Part shown: positions 1 to 8,890 of the stretch, in pieces
How positions within the stretch are numbered: position 1 is the first letter of the stretch
How the letters are laid out: each line of letters opens with the position of its first letter
NCBI GenBank assembly: GCA_048266425.1
Contig: JBLWZN010000012.1
Location: forward strand, 20,349 to 84,348
Length of the DNA: 64,000 nt
Source: Cerina sp048266425
GTDB lineage: Bacteria; Bacteroidota; Bacteroidia; Flavobacteriales; Flavobacteriaceae
Direction of reading: 5' to 3'
Made by a program: the position numbers and the translations under genes
Notes under the pieces: model-generated
Databases searched by the model: none
What the model saw: only the letters and a program-made list of their open reading frames with translations
Told to the model about the DNA's origin: nothing

Positions 1-1
1 T

Positions 2-262
2 TTCTTTTACTCCCAAATTTTTGTAACTAAAAATTTACAAAAGGGATGGTATGTAAATACCGCGCCCATTATTACCGCAAATTGGGAAGCACCATCTGGC
101 GATCAATGGACCATACCGTTAGGTGCCGGATTGGGAAAGCTATTTCGCTTGGGAAAATTACCGATAAATGCGCAAGCAGGATATTATTTTAACGTGGAAA
201 AGCCTGCGGGCGGTGCGGATTCGCAATTGAGGATACAAGCTACCTTATTGTTTCCAAAGTAA
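2..262 (+). CDS. C-terminal end of an outer-membrane/porin-like protein (5' truncated)
   Basis: The reading frame is open from the first bases and stops with TAA at 260-262, giving about 86 residues of a gene that begins before the window. The visible part has alternating aromatic and polar residues (NWEAPSGDQW, LGAGLGKLFRLGK, AQAGYYFNVEKP) and ends in TLLFPK. That is the look of terminal beta-strands of an outer-membrane or porin-like protein, as in neuromedin-U-like putative transporters of marine bacteria. The family name is from memory of such C-termini and is tentative. What it transports cannot be read from this fragment. Confidence 0.55.
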   Translation, partial: FFYSQIFVTKNLQKGWYVNTAPIITANWEAPSGDQWTIPLGAGLGKLFRLGKLPINAQAGYYFNVEKPAGGADSQLRIQATLLFPK

Positions 263-556
263 TTGGTATCAGGGATTAAACGAAAACGTTTTATACCTTT
301 TCTTGGGGGTAATTAGGCTAAAGTTTTATCTTTTTAATTTGAAGTACGATTTTTTTTCTGCTACAAGAAAAAATTCTGGATTCTTTGCTAAAATTACCTA
401 TAATTTGTATTGTACACGTACCGATAATAAAAAAATAAATGAGTAATTTTGATGCCCTGGGCAAGGAACAGTTCAATAATGTCCCAAAGGGAATTTCCTG
501 AAATTTAATTATACTTTTAACAATTTTATCATCTAACCATTAACTTTAAATTTATT
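263..556. other. intergenic stretch, no gene seen
   Basis: AT-rich spacer of 294 bases between the truncated gene and the small secreted protein gene. No convincing ORF, FNR-type box or strong hairpin was seen. The promoter of the next gene probably lies in its last 100 bases. Confidence 0.4.
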
Positions 557-1027
557 ATGAAAAAAGTAGTTTTTATTATTGCCTTCGTTGCCTTTTCCTC
601 AAGTGTCATGGCACAAAGCGCCCAAGAAGAGGTAGATATGCTCCAATCCGTTTTTGGCATGGAAAAGAAAGCCATGGTAGCCGAATTTATTCAATTGGAA
701 GGGGCCCAATCAGATGCCTTTTGGACGCTTTACGACGAGTATGAAGCCAAACGAAAACAACTTGGTCAACGACGACTTGCCCTATTGGAAGCGTACGCAG
801 ATACCTATGATTCCATGAATGATGCCACGGCAGAAGCTATCCTTAAGGATATGATGAGCCTTCAGACCGCTACCGATAAATTGATCAGTACCTACGCCAA
901 AAAAATCAAGAAAAAAGTCAATGTAAAATCGGCTGCCCAGTTCTACCAGATAGAAGGATATATCCTGAGCAAGATTCGCGCCACTATTTTGGAAAACATT
1001 CCAGTGATCGGAAGTATGTCCAATTAG
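557..1027 (+). CDS. small secreted helical protein of unknown function
   Basis: 156 residues. A clear Sec signal peptide (lysines at 2-3, hydrophobic stretch to about residue 17, cleavage after SVMAQ) is followed by an almost wholly helical, charged mature part with an Ala/Lys/Glu-rich pattern and a KKIKKKV patch near residue 117. It resembles the general class of small periplasmic helical proteins, but I do not recognise the family. It is followed by a strong terminator and probably transcribed alone. The start has an A/T-rich upstream typical of Bacteroidota. Confidence 0.75.
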   Translation: MKKVVFIIAFVAFSSSVMAQSAQEEVDMLQSVFGMEKKAMVAEFIQLEGAQSDAFWTLYDEYEAKRKQLGQRRLALLEAYADTYDSMNDATAEAILKDMMSLQTATDKLISTYAKKIKKKVNVKSAAQFYQIEGYILSKIRATILENIPVIGSMSN

Positions 1028-1062
1028 TATTTGGGTATTTAGATATATTATTTGACGTCAAT

Positions 1063-1099
1063 AAAAATCACCCACTGGGAACAGTGGGTGATTTTTTTC
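1063..1099 (+). terminator. Rho-independent terminator
   Basis: Perfect 15-bp stem (1063-1077 with 1082-1096), GGAA loop and a T-rich 3' side. It lies about 35 bases after the stop of the small secreted protein gene. Confidence 0.9.
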
Positions 1100-1317
1100 T
1101 TTAGAATAAACCCCTATGAATTTTAAAGTTGATGGGAGATCGATTTTAATTATTCCTATACGTTGGTGTTCCCAAGCTACAGTTGCTGGTCAAAGGAATT
1201 ATGGGACTCAAAAAAGTTAAATGTATCCAATAATAATTGAGTGGAAATGAGTAATTTTAACCTCTTGACTTTTTATTTTTTCGACTTCTTTACCCTAAAC
1301 AAAATTCCAAAACAAAA

Positions 1318-2964
1318 ATGATCCCAAAAATAGATCCCACAAAAACATCCGCTTGGAAAGCCCTTACCGTCCACTATTCCATGATGAAAGAAAAGCAAAT
1401 GAAAGATTTGTTCCAGCAGGATCCCGATCGATTTGCCAAGTTTTCAATCAATTTTGGGGATTTGCTTTTCGATTATTCCAAAAACATTGTTACCCAAGAA
1501 ACGATAGGCCATTTCCTTCAGCTGGCCGATGAGTGCCAATTGGGAACGGCTATTGAAGCAATGTTCAATGGGGAAAATATAAACGAGACCGAGGACCGAG
1601 CTGTTATGCATACCGCGCTAAGAAGCTTTTCCACCGATGCGATAAGGGTTGAAGGTCTTGATATTATGCCCGAAATAAGGGAAGCTCGGGAAAAAATGAA
1701 GTCCTTTTGCCAAAGGGTCCATAGCGGGGAATGGAAAGGATATTCGGGCAAGAAAATTAAAAACATTGTAAATATCGGTATCGGGGGCAGCGACTTGGGC
1801 CCGGTAATGGTTACCGAGGCCTTGCGTCCTTATTGGGTTGGGGATATCCGCGCCTTTTTTGTTTCCAACGTAGATGGCACCCACATAGTAGAAACCCTGA
1901 AAGGCCTTGATCCCGAAGAAACCCTTTTTCTGATTGCCTCAAAAACCTTTACCACCCAGGAAACTATGACCAATGCCCATACCGCTAGGGAGTGGTTTTT
2001 AAAATCGGCAAAGGAAGCAAAACACGTTGCCCTTCATTTTGTGGCCCTCTCCACCAATGAAAAAGGAGTGGTCGATTTTGGAATTTCTCCAGAAAACATG
2101 TTCGTCTTTTGGGATTGGGTAGGAGGGCGTTATAGTTTGTGGAGCAGTATTGGCCTTTCCATAGCACTGACAATAGGTTACCATAATTTTGAGCAACTAT
2201 TGAAAGGTGCCGAAGCAATGGACCATCATTTTAAAACGGTCAAATTTAAGGAGAACATTCCCGTTATCATGGGATTGTTAGGAATTTGGTATACCAATTT
2301 CTTCGGTGCGGAAACTGAAGCCATTCTGCCCTATGACCAATATATGCATCGTTTTGCCGCATATTTTCAGCAAGGGAATATGGAGAGCAACGGCAAACAT
2401 ACGGACAGAAATGGTAAGGACGTTACCTATAGCACCGGACCGGTGGTTTGGGGAGAGCCGGGAACCAATGGTCAACATGCGTTTTATCAACTCATACACC
2501 AAGGTACCCATATAATCCCCTGCGATTTTATTGCACCCGCAATCAGCCACAATCCGATCGGAGATCACCATCTTAAATTGATCTCCAATTTTTTCGCCCA
2601 GACTGAGGCCTTGATGAACGGAAAGGATAGGGAACAAGTGGCCGGGGAACTAAAAAATATGGATAAGGCGAAAATTGAAAAATTGATACCTTTTAAGGTT
2701 TTTGAAGGTAACCGGCCAACCAATTCCTTTCTGTTAAAGAAGTTGACCCCGTTCTCCTTGGGTTCCCTGATAGCCATGTACGAGCATAAAATATTTGTAC
2801 AGGGTATTATCTGGAATATTTTTAGCTTTGATCAATGGGGGGTGGAATTGGGCAAACAACTGGCCAATAAGGTACTGCCGGAATTGGCTAATGACGCCGT
2901 AATTACTTCCCACGATACGTCGACAAACGGGTTGATCAATGCCTATAAAAAGTGGCGAAATTAA
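1318..2964 (+). CDS. pgi: glucose-6-phosphate isomerase
   Basis: Cytoplasmic glycolytic and gluconeogenic enzyme interconverting glucose-6-phosphate and fructose-6-phosphate. The 548-residue length is normal for the long bacterial/eukaryotic-type PGI. It carries the phosphate-binding SIS motif GIGGSDLGPVM near residue 153, signature 1 (DWVGGRYSLWSS, about 262-273) and signature 2 (FDQWGVELGKQLA, about 503), plus the active-site segment ESNGKHTDRNG near 358. It stands alone on the plus strand, with no FNR-type box upstream, and the next gene is convergent. Confidence 0.97.
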   Translation: MIPKIDPTKTSAWKALTVHYSMMKEKQMKDLFQQDPDRFAKFSINFGDLLFDYSKNIVTQETIGHFLQLADECQLGTAIEAMFNGENINETEDRAVMHTALRSFSTDAIRVEGLDIMPEIREAREKMKSFCQRVHSGEWKGYSGKKIKNIVNIGIGGSDLGPVMVTEALRPYWVGDIRAFFVSNVDGTHIVETLKGLDPEETLFLIASKTFTTQETMTNAHTAREWFLKSAKEAKHVALHFVALSTNEKGVVDFGISPENMFVFWDWVGGRYSLWSSIGLSIALTIGYHNFEQLLKGAEAMDHHFKTVKFKENIPVIMGLLGIWYTNFFGAETEAILPYDQYMHRFAAYFQQGNMESNGKHTDRNGKDVTYSTGPVVWGEPGTNGQHAFYQLIHQGTHIIPCDFIAPAISHNPIGDHHLKLISNFFAQTEALMNGKDREQVAGELKNMDKAKIEKLIPFKVFEGNRPTNSFLLKKLTPFSLGSLIAMYEHKIFVQGIIWNIFSFDQWGVELGKQLANKVLPELANDAVITSHDTSTNGLINAYKKWRN

Positions 2965-3141
2965 ACAGGAATATAAGGTTGCCCAAAAATAGGGCTTAAG
3001 GTCGGCAAACCGGCTATGGTTCAATTTAATGGAAATAGTTTTGTTGCTTTCCGCCCCTTTCTCATCCGGCTTCCAGTCGAAGAACCAGGGAATATCCCGA
3101 CAAATCCGAATGGCAGGATATGGTCCCTGGTCGATCCAAAA

Positions 3142-3990
3142 CTAACTCTTATCCATATAGGGAAGGACCATAAACGGAATATTGATGTTGATCCCTATTT
3201 CTTTAATAATGGGCTCTACAAACAATCGTTCCAAAAAAGTGTGCTTGTTTCGCACCATAACCAATAGATCTATGCTTTTCTTTGATTGAAATTGATTGAT
3301 TGCTTCAATAACCCCTTGATCCGGCAAATCGTGAAATTTATGGGTTGTTTTATCCAGTATGGATTCGAGCTTTTGTTTGTTCTTCCCTTGTTCCTCTGTT
3401 ATCCCATAACCGGCGGACACATGGATTACATCGACGTTTGAGCCGTTACTTTTGGAGATATCCAAAAGTGGTTGTAACTGTTCTGTATCAAAATTTATTT
3501 CATAATCCGTAGGAAAGAGAATCGACTTTAGGGGTTCAAATTCAAATTCCGAGGGTACGGCCATAACTGGACAAGTAGCTTTGTTAATAACCTGGACGGT
3601 GTTGGTGCCAAAAAGAATTTCCTTGGCCCCGGTCACTCCCTTTGTCCCCATAACGATCAAATCTGTCTTTTCACTTGCGGTCATATTTAGAACCTCATCC
3701 GTTAGGGTATTAAAGGCTGCACGCGTTACAAAGGTGTGTTCGGGATTGTCAAACTCACGCATTAACCGCTCCTGTAATTCTTGCAATTGCTTTATGGACT
3801 TTACTTGGTAAGAATCTCCCAGCCCCACTTGGCTCGGGCTATAGAATAAATATTCTACCTGGAAAATTGGCGGGGTATAGGTATGCAGCAAATAAAAGGT
3901 GGTTTCTTGACCTTTATAAAGTTGCACGGCATACCTTATTGCGTTATAGGCATTGTCCGAAAAATCAGTGGGGACCAAAACTTTTTTCAT
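3142..3990 (-). CDS. universal stress protein, two UspA domains
   Basis: 282 residues. The N-terminal UspA domain begins KKVLVPTDFSDNAYNAIRYA and ends with the nucleotide-binding motif VMGTKGVTGAKEILFGTNT (G-x2-G-x9-G-[ST]). The C-terminal half is a degenerate second UspA domain (SILFPTDYEINF). Two-domain USPs usually act in starvation, anoxia or other stress; substrates are unknown. An FNR-type box with a -7 element lies about 150 bases upstream, suggesting low-oxygen induction. It is one of five such paralogues in the window, all diverged, so recent duplication is not apparent. Confidence 0.9.
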   Translation of the reverse strand: MKKVLVPTDFSDNAYNAIRYAVQLYKGQETTFYLLHTYTPPIFQVEYLFYSPSQVGLGDSYQVKSIKQLQELQERLMREFDNPEHTFVTRAAFNTLTDEVLNMTASEKTDLIVMGTKGVTGAKEILFGTNTVQVINKATCPVMAVPSEFEFEPLKSILFPTDYEINFDTEQLQPLLDISKSNGSNVDVIHVSAGYGITEEQGKNKQKLESILDKTTHKFHDLPDQGVIEAINQFQSKKSIDLLVMVRNKHTFLERLFVEPIIKEIGININIPFMVLPYMDKS

Positions 3991-4105
3991 CTATTTATTT
4001 TTATTGTTTTTAAAAGGTGTTCATGAACCTTCGGTTTCGCCAATAAACATCTTGGTGGGTATCAAGAATGGATAAGGCTCATTTCATATGATATATACTT
4101 TGATG

Positions 4106-4149
4106 TAAAAGTAGTGTAAATCCTTATCAAATAAAATGATATCCATCAG
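4106..4149 (-). promoter_or_regulatory. FNR-type box and -7 element for the USP gene at 3142-3990
   Basis: On the minus strand, box CTGATGGATATCAT (4136-4149) is followed after 22 bp by TACTTTTA (4106-4113), one mismatch to TAnnTTTG. Centre-to-centre distance is 33 bp, the same as at all other boxes here. The predicted start is near 4101, giving a leader of about 110 bases. Confidence 0.6.
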
Positions 4150-4242
4150 GTAGGAGTATTGAATTTTCATTTATCGCGCATGGAACGGTTTGAAACTCGC
4201 TCTTAGGCATCGTTCGCATCGGTGGTACAGCCAGGGCGGACT

Positions 4243-5304
4243 TTAAAGCCCGACATCCCCAAGTCCTGGATTTGTAGTGGGGGTCAGCACCCCATTTTTT
4301 AAGTTGAAAAGCCCCGTAATCGGATCGTTCAATAGATCTAAGTGGCCGTCCAGGTCTGCGTAGTGGATATTGCGTCTGGATAGGGCAAAATGAAGCCCTG
4401 CGGCAATGCCCAGGGAACATTCATCGTTGCAGCCGACCATTACCTTCAAATTTGCCGATTTTGCAACAGAATTGATATGCATGCCTTCCATGATGCCACC
4501 GACCTTCATTAATTTGATGTTGATCATATCCACCCTTCCTTTCCGGGCAAGGCGAAATACATCTTTTAAGGTTTTCAGACTTTCATCGGCCATTACAGGA
4601 ATATGTACCTGGTCGGTAACTTTTCCCAGGTTTTCCTCTTGCCCTTGTTGGGTGGGCTGCTCAAAAATCTCGATCCCAACCTTGGCCGTTTTTTTGACAA
4701 AGGAAACGGACTCATTGACCGTATATCCTTGGTTTCCATCGAAACGAAGGGTAATATTCGGGAATTGTTCCCGGATCTTGACCATTTTTTCGATGTCTTC
4801 CTGTAGATTGCCGCCTCCTTTAATTTTCAGGATGGTAAATCCCTGGCCTACACAATCCCGGGCTTGCGAAAGCGTCTGGTCCAAGGGTAAAATACCGATG
4901 GTAATACTGGTGGGGATACTGCCCCTGTAGCCCCCTAAAAAACGAAATAACGGCACCCCGGCCTTTTTTGAGATGAGGTCGTGCAACGCCATATCGACCA
5001 TGGTCAAGGTCGACGATTTTGGTCCCAGCATTTGTCGGAGTTCTGCCAATATTAACGCATAGGTAAACGGGTCTTTGCCTATCAGATAGGGTTGTATAAT
5101 GTCTTTTATTAAATTTTCCACCTCGGTAGGGGATTCCCCCGTCACTATCGGATCTGGGGCAGAACAACCATATCCGACAACAGTGGATCCGGTCTCTAAT
5201 TTTAATATGAAATTGGTAGCTTTTGAAATGGTTTCGTACGCGATGGTGTATGGAATGGCCAACTTAAGATCCAAACGCTCATATGATATTTTGGTTATTT
5301 TCAA
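4243..5304 (-). CDS. enolase-superfamily dipeptide epimerase / N-acyl amino acid racemase-like
   Basis: 353 residues, muconate-lactonizing subgroup of the enolase superfamily. The catalytic lysine pair is seen as ILKIKGG (about 160), metal ligands in RFDGNQGY, EIFEQP and MADES, and the second base lysine in INIKLMKVGG. A DLD motif near the C-terminus (YADLDGHLD) is what L-Ala-D/L-Glu epimerases use to hold the substrate ammonium group, so muropeptide dipeptide epimerization is the first guess. The neighbouring DUF1611 gene raises a second option: DgcA-like racemization of N-acetyl-D-glutamate. Same-strand spacing to that gene is 142 bp. Confidence 0.85.
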   Translation of the reverse strand: MKITKISYERLDLKLAIPYTIAYETISKATNFILKLETGSTVVGYGCSAPDPIVTGESPTEVENLIKDIIQPYLIGKDPFTYALILAELRQMLGPKSSTLTMVDMALHDLISKKAGVPLFRFLGGYRGSIPTSITIGILPLDQTLSQARDCVGQGFTILKIKGGGNLQEDIEKMVKIREQFPNITLRFDGNQGYTVNESVSFVKKTAKVGIEIFEQPTQQGQEENLGKVTDQVHIPVMADESLKTLKDVFRLARKGRVDMINIKLMKVGGIMEGMHINSVAKSANLKVMVGCNDECSLGIAAGLHFALSRRNIHYADLDGHLDLLNDPITGLFNLKNGVLTPTTNPGLGDVGL

Positions 5305-5446
5305 CGGCAGATATTTATATTTTATTTGAAGGAAAGACCAGCCCGAAAGTTTCGTACTGGCAGGTTGAATTTATCAATCGACATTTGGTCCCGATAATTA
5401 GCGGGAGGTGCCCAGAACTATGATGGCTCATTTATGGACGATCTTT

Positions 5447-6523
5447 TCATTCCATTTTTTCCTTTATGACCTGTATTAGCCCCTCTGGACCATGTGCCAA
5501 TACATCGAACGCTGGTAATTTGGTTTCCAGAACAATATTTTTACAAGCCTCTCTGATTTCATCGTCGGTTTCCATCAATTCATGGTTAACGGTAATGGCA
5601 ATAACTTTTTTTCCGGAAATAGTCTCTATCGCATGGATCTGTTCGTTTAAGGAATGCAATTTATATCCTGGAAAGCCATCGTATTCCACCCGCTTTGGGG
5701 CGTGTTGCAGTATCACAAAGTCCGGTCTCCCCGCCGCCAAGATCTCGAAACCGCCCGGATAGGCAGGATTCATTAAACTGCCCTGTCCCTCGATGACAAT
5801 AACATCTGGATTTTCGTTTTTGTAGGCACTGACTACGGCATGTTCTATTTCGCCGGATACAAAATCGTTGATACAGCTGTCCATGACCATACTGTATTTG
5901 GCACCTTGCATCCATGCTGTTTGGCCTGTACCTATCATCTGGGCCTTAAGCCCTTCCTTTCGTAGCCCATGTACGATTATCCAAGAGGTAGTTCGCTTGC
6001 CCAAAGCGGAATCGGTGCCCAATACGGCCAATTTAAGACAGTCTACCTTTTCGATTTCTCCCGTAAAAAAGTGGAGCTTGTCCCTATCAGGAGTTTTTCG
6101 AACATCCCTTATTTTGCAATGGTGAGCTTCCGCCAATTGGGTCAGTTCCTTGTCATTGGTCAGGAAATCATGAAGACCGCTATCCACGTTCCACCCAAAG
6201 GTCAGGGCCTTTTTTATGGTCGATTTTGCTTCGGAGGGCAACCTTCCGCCATCCGGTGCTAGCCCAATGACCAATGATCGCGGGGTGTTCCCAGATCGTT
6301 CAAGCGAATTTCGGGCAGATTCAATATCCTTAAAAATGGGAATTCCATTGGGTTTTCCATCCAAAACCTCCCCGGCATCCAGACCTTCATATTTTTCATC
6401 CAAGACCCCTACAATATCATATCGCTCCGTAAAGCGTACCAACCCATGTGCGGTCTTCCCGTTGGGAGTATTGAAAGCTCCTTCGCAATACACAAGGGCT
6501 TTACCATCTATCGATTCTTTCAT
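5447..6523 (-). CDS. DUF1611 family protein (DgcN-like), P-loop fold
   Basis: 358 residues. The N-terminal half has a Rossmann-like pattern (ALVYCEGAFN, DIVGVLDEKYEG). The C-terminal half is P-loop-like, with LGTDSALGKRTTS near residue 170 and the acid-rich VIVIEGQGSLMNPAYPGG. DUF1611 proteins include DgcN, which acetylates D-glutamate in a known D-glutamate catabolic route, paired with the enolase-superfamily racemase DgcA. Here the same pairing occurs, with a threonine-synthase-like gene 133 bp upstream on the same strand. The function is inferred from family and neighbourhood only. Confidence 0.8.
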   Translation of the reverse strand: MKESIDGKALVYCEGAFNTPNGKTAHGLVRFTERYDIVGVLDEKYEGLDAGEVLDGKPNGIPIFKDIESARNSLERSGNTPRSLVIGLAPDGGRLPSEAKSTIKKALTFGWNVDSGLHDFLTNDKELTQLAEAHHCKIRDVRKTPDRDKLHFFTGEIEKVDCLKLAVLGTDSALGKRTTSWIIVHGLRKEGLKAQMIGTGQTAWMQGAKYSMVMDSCINDFVSGEIEHAVVSAYKNENPDVIVIEGQGSLMNPAYPGGFEILAAGRPDFVILQHAPKRVEYDGFPGYKLHSLNEQIHAIETISGKKVIAITVNHELMETDDEIREACKNIVLETKLPAFDVLAHGPEGLIQVIKEKME

Positions 6524-6656
6524 TTTATTCTTTTAGTTAAAGGTTACCCGTTATTTAATTTTGGCTACTTTGGTATGATTTGCTCTTCGCATTACGCGCT
6601 ATACGATTAAAAAGCGTAAAGCGATATGCACGAGCGATGGGACATATGGTTGGGCT

Positions 6657-7718
6657 TCAATTTTTAGCAGTTAGGACCGCAACAAAACGGCTAGGTTCAA
6701 AATTTAGTTTTTCATCCATTTCCAACAAGGCGATCAGTCCGGCTGTGGCGGCGGGTAAAATCTTGAATCCTTCTGTTTTAGCCAGCAAGGCGGTCATTTC
6801 CCTTAGCTTTTTGTCGCTGATATTAAAGGCGTCCCCCTTGGACTCCCTTAAGGCGTATAGTGCTTCTTCCCCGTCAAAGCTATGCCAATTGATCAACGGT
6901 TCATTGTATTTCGTTTCCTTGATGGATTCTGGCTTTAAATCCTTGCAATAGTCCAGTCCCAATAAAAAAGATTGAACAATGGGATTTTTTTTAGAAGACG
7001 ACGCGGCGATCATCTTGGGAATGTTGGAGGTCTTCCCTCGTTTGTACAAACTAACGAAACCCCTGTAAATTCCGGCGAACAAAGTTCCGTTCGAAACCGG
7101 TACGGCACAGTATTTTGGGGCATCCCCAAGTTCTTCATAAATTTCCATAGCAATCTGGGAGTAGGCCGATATCTGTAAGGCCGTATTGGAGCCCCCTGGA
7201 TTTGCGTCGTACCATTCGTTTTGTTTTGCCAATTCGCTGCTAGCCTTGACAACATCCTCGTAACTTCCGTGCTTTCTGATGATCTCTGCCCCAAGCGCTT
7301 CCATTTCTACGATGCGATCCGTATGGTACGATTCCGGAATATAGATCTTGCAGTCAATTCCTGCCAAATTTGCGGCCAGTGCAACCGCAACCCCATAATT
7401 GCCACACGTGGCCAAGGATACGGTATGGTATTCCCTGCGGAGAGCGTCGTAGATCTGGGCAAAGGCAATTCGGTCCTTTTGGGTGCCTGTGGGGTTATCC
7501 CCTTCATATTTTATATATAATTGGCGGATATTGAACTCCCGCTCCAGCGTTTTGGCGCGATTTAAACCGGTATCCCCAACTTCAAGGTTGATGATATCCT
7601 CGTACGATTCGAGACGATCGACCATGGATTTACTTTGGTCCCTTACCAAATTGGCCAATTGCTGCGCTTCTTGGGAAACTTTGTTTTCGGCTGTTTTTAC
7701 ACCATCCTTTAAGTCCAC
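6657..7718 (-). CDS. PLP-dependent lyase/synthase, threonine synthase-like
   Basis: 353 residues of the tryptophan-synthase-beta (fold II) PLP family. YEGDNPTGTQKDR (about residue 77) holds the Schiff-base lysine; ATCGNYGVAVALAA is the substrate/phosphate loop; PVSNGTLFAGIYRGF is the cofactor phosphate-binding Gly/Ser loop. It most resembles threonine synthase, but it is shorter than the long bacterial ThrC and may act on another amino acid. It is the first gene of a loose minus-strand trio with the DUF1611 protein and the epimerase, which argues for a shared amino-acid task. Confidence 0.8.
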   Translation of the reverse strand: MDLKDGVKTAENKVSQEAQQLANLVRDQSKSMVDRLESYEDIINLEVGDTGLNRAKTLEREFNIRQLYIKYEGDNPTGTQKDRIAFAQIYDALRREYHTVSLATCGNYGVAVALAANLAGIDCKIYIPESYHTDRIVEMEALGAEIIRKHGSYEDVVKASSELAKQNEWYDANPGGSNTALQISAYSQIAMEIYEELGDAPKYCAVPVSNGTLFAGIYRGFVSLYKRGKTSNIPKMIAASSSKKNPIVQSFLLGLDYCKDLKPESIKETKYNEPLINWHSFDGEEALYALRESKGDAFNISDKKLREMTALLAKTEGFKILPAATAGLIALLEMDEKLNFEPSRFVAVLTAKN

Positions 7719-7953
7719 TTCACATTTTTTTTCTCTATCAAAAATAAGCGTATTTCATTAAAGATTACAGAAAATGATACACTATTAAATAAAATTGAAA
7801 TCCAAACACCCCCAAGGCCAATTGGTCCGCGAATATTACTTTGCCCCCGGTTTTTCGAATTCTATCAAACTTAAACAGAACCCGGATTGGATTAACCCCA
7901 TATCTGTGAAAAGTAAGGGTTAAATGTCTATGAATCAATCTATTTAGTACCTG

Positions 7954-7997
7954 ATGATATATATCATGGCACATGTTAAAGGGTTGCTTTAGTTTTG
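7954..7997 (+). promoter_or_regulatory. FNR-type box and -7 element for the 8021 operon
   Basis: Perfect palindrome ATGATATATATCAT (7954-7967), 22 bp, then TAGTTTTG (7990-7997), a perfect TAnnTTTG. The predicted transcript start is near 8002, 19 bases before the ATG at 8021. It lies in the 302-base gap between the divergent PLP-enzyme gene and this gene. Confidence 0.8.
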
Positions 7998-8020
7998 GTG
8001 TTAATCAATAAATAAATATC

Positions 8021-8140
8021 ATGGGAACTATAGTTTACAGTACCGTAACTCCAGTAACAAAAGTGTGGTGGGCAAATTTATTGACCGCATTGCTTTTAAT
8101 CGTGACCGGCATTTTAGTCTTTACAATGAATTCGATTTAA
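8021..8140 (+). CDS. 39-residue single-pass membrane protein
   Basis: ATG at 8021, TAA at 8138-8140. A polar N-terminus (MGTIVYSTVTPVTK) precedes one hydrophobic segment of about 20 residues (WWANLLTALLLIVTGILVF) and a short tail. The start sits about 19 bases after a predicted FNR-type transcript start, with AAATAAATATC just upstream. The promoter fit and the membrane profile are the reasons to call it real. Its partner may be the SpoIIAA-like protein 86 bases downstream. The function is unknown; small anaerobic membrane proteins often adjust oxidases or transporters. Confidence 0.6.
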   Translation: MGTIVYSTVTPVTKVWWANLLTALLLIVTGILVFTMNSI

Positions 8141-8226
8141 AAGCTAGGAATTCCAAATATTTCGGTGGTTGGTATTAAACCAGAACGCGTTAATAGCGGA
8201 TCACATGGGAATGGGATTAAAAAATT

Positions 8227-8661
8227 ATGAACTTAAAATTTATTAGGATGCAGAATTCGGCAATGACAGTTTCGTATAAGATCGGTGGTAAGATGGCTGA
8301 GGACCATTTTGTTGAATTTTTTGAACAAATGGCCATGATTGCCAAAAAAGATCGAAAAGTAAATTTGGTTTTGGAAATAAATCAAATTGAAGTTTTAAGA
8401 AATTTAAATTCGTTTTTCTCAAATGAATGGGCGAATAAAATTCCTCTCGGTAATCTACGAAAATTTGCTTTGATAGCGGATGCGGATTGGATTGACGAAC
8501 TGGGTGATTTTATCGACTTTAGTACCAATGGGATGGAACTAAAAGTTTTTGGCAGGGATGAACGGGAAAAGGCCAATATTTGGGTACAGTCCTCTACAAG
8601 GCAAGAAAACATAGACCTTGAGACAAAGTTAAGACAGGGCTATGCCCATCTTTTGGCGTAG
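8227..8661 (+). CDS. SpoIIAA-like (STAS/SEC14 fold) protein
   Basis: 144 residues with the beta-alpha pattern of the SpoIIAA-like family: an opening strand TVSYKIGGKMAEDHF, a central VNLVLEINQIEVL, then FALIADADWIDELGDFIDF and a terminal KVFGRDEREKANIWVQ helix. Members are small cytosolic proteins, many from marine bacteria, with no settled function; lipid or anti-sigma-type binding has been proposed from the fold. It lies 86 bases after the 39-residue membrane protein and probably shares its FNR-type promoter. Confidence 0.75.
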   Translation: MNLKFIRMQNSAMTVSYKIGGKMAEDHFVEFFEQMAMIAKKDRKVNLVLEINQIEVLRNLNSFFSNEWANKIPLGNLRKFALIADADWIDELGDFIDFSTNGMELKVFGRDEREKANIWVQSSTRQENIDLETKLRQGYAHLLA

Positions 8662-8790
8662 GTTCTGCCTTGGGCGTTCCTTATGGATTATTACGGGATG
8701 CAAAGACCCAATAGGCAGGAATCAACCCCAAATTTTACGGGACCCTGATTTGTTCTGGATAGGAAGTTTATTTAAGACATTGACAAACAA

Positions 8791-8838
8791 GGGGCAGAGG
8801 GTAAAATCACATTGGATTTACACTCTGCCTCTTTCGTT
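8791..8838. terminator. long hairpin between convergent genes
   Basis: A 17-bp stem with one mismatch (8792-8808 with 8815-8831) and a 6-base loop, followed on the plus strand by a modest T-run. It sits between the SpoIIAA-like gene (plus) and hpf (minus) and can end both transcripts. The rest of 8662-8890 shows no convincing gene. Confidence 0.6.
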
Positions 8839-8890
8839 TATGCATGATAAGCAATGTATCGATTCCTTTCGATCAACTTTAGGTCGTGGC

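Noticed and set aside
5379..5391. 13-base CGACATTTGGTCC repeated near 56927
   Set aside because: Too short for this window size to exclude chance, and the two contexts share nothing else.
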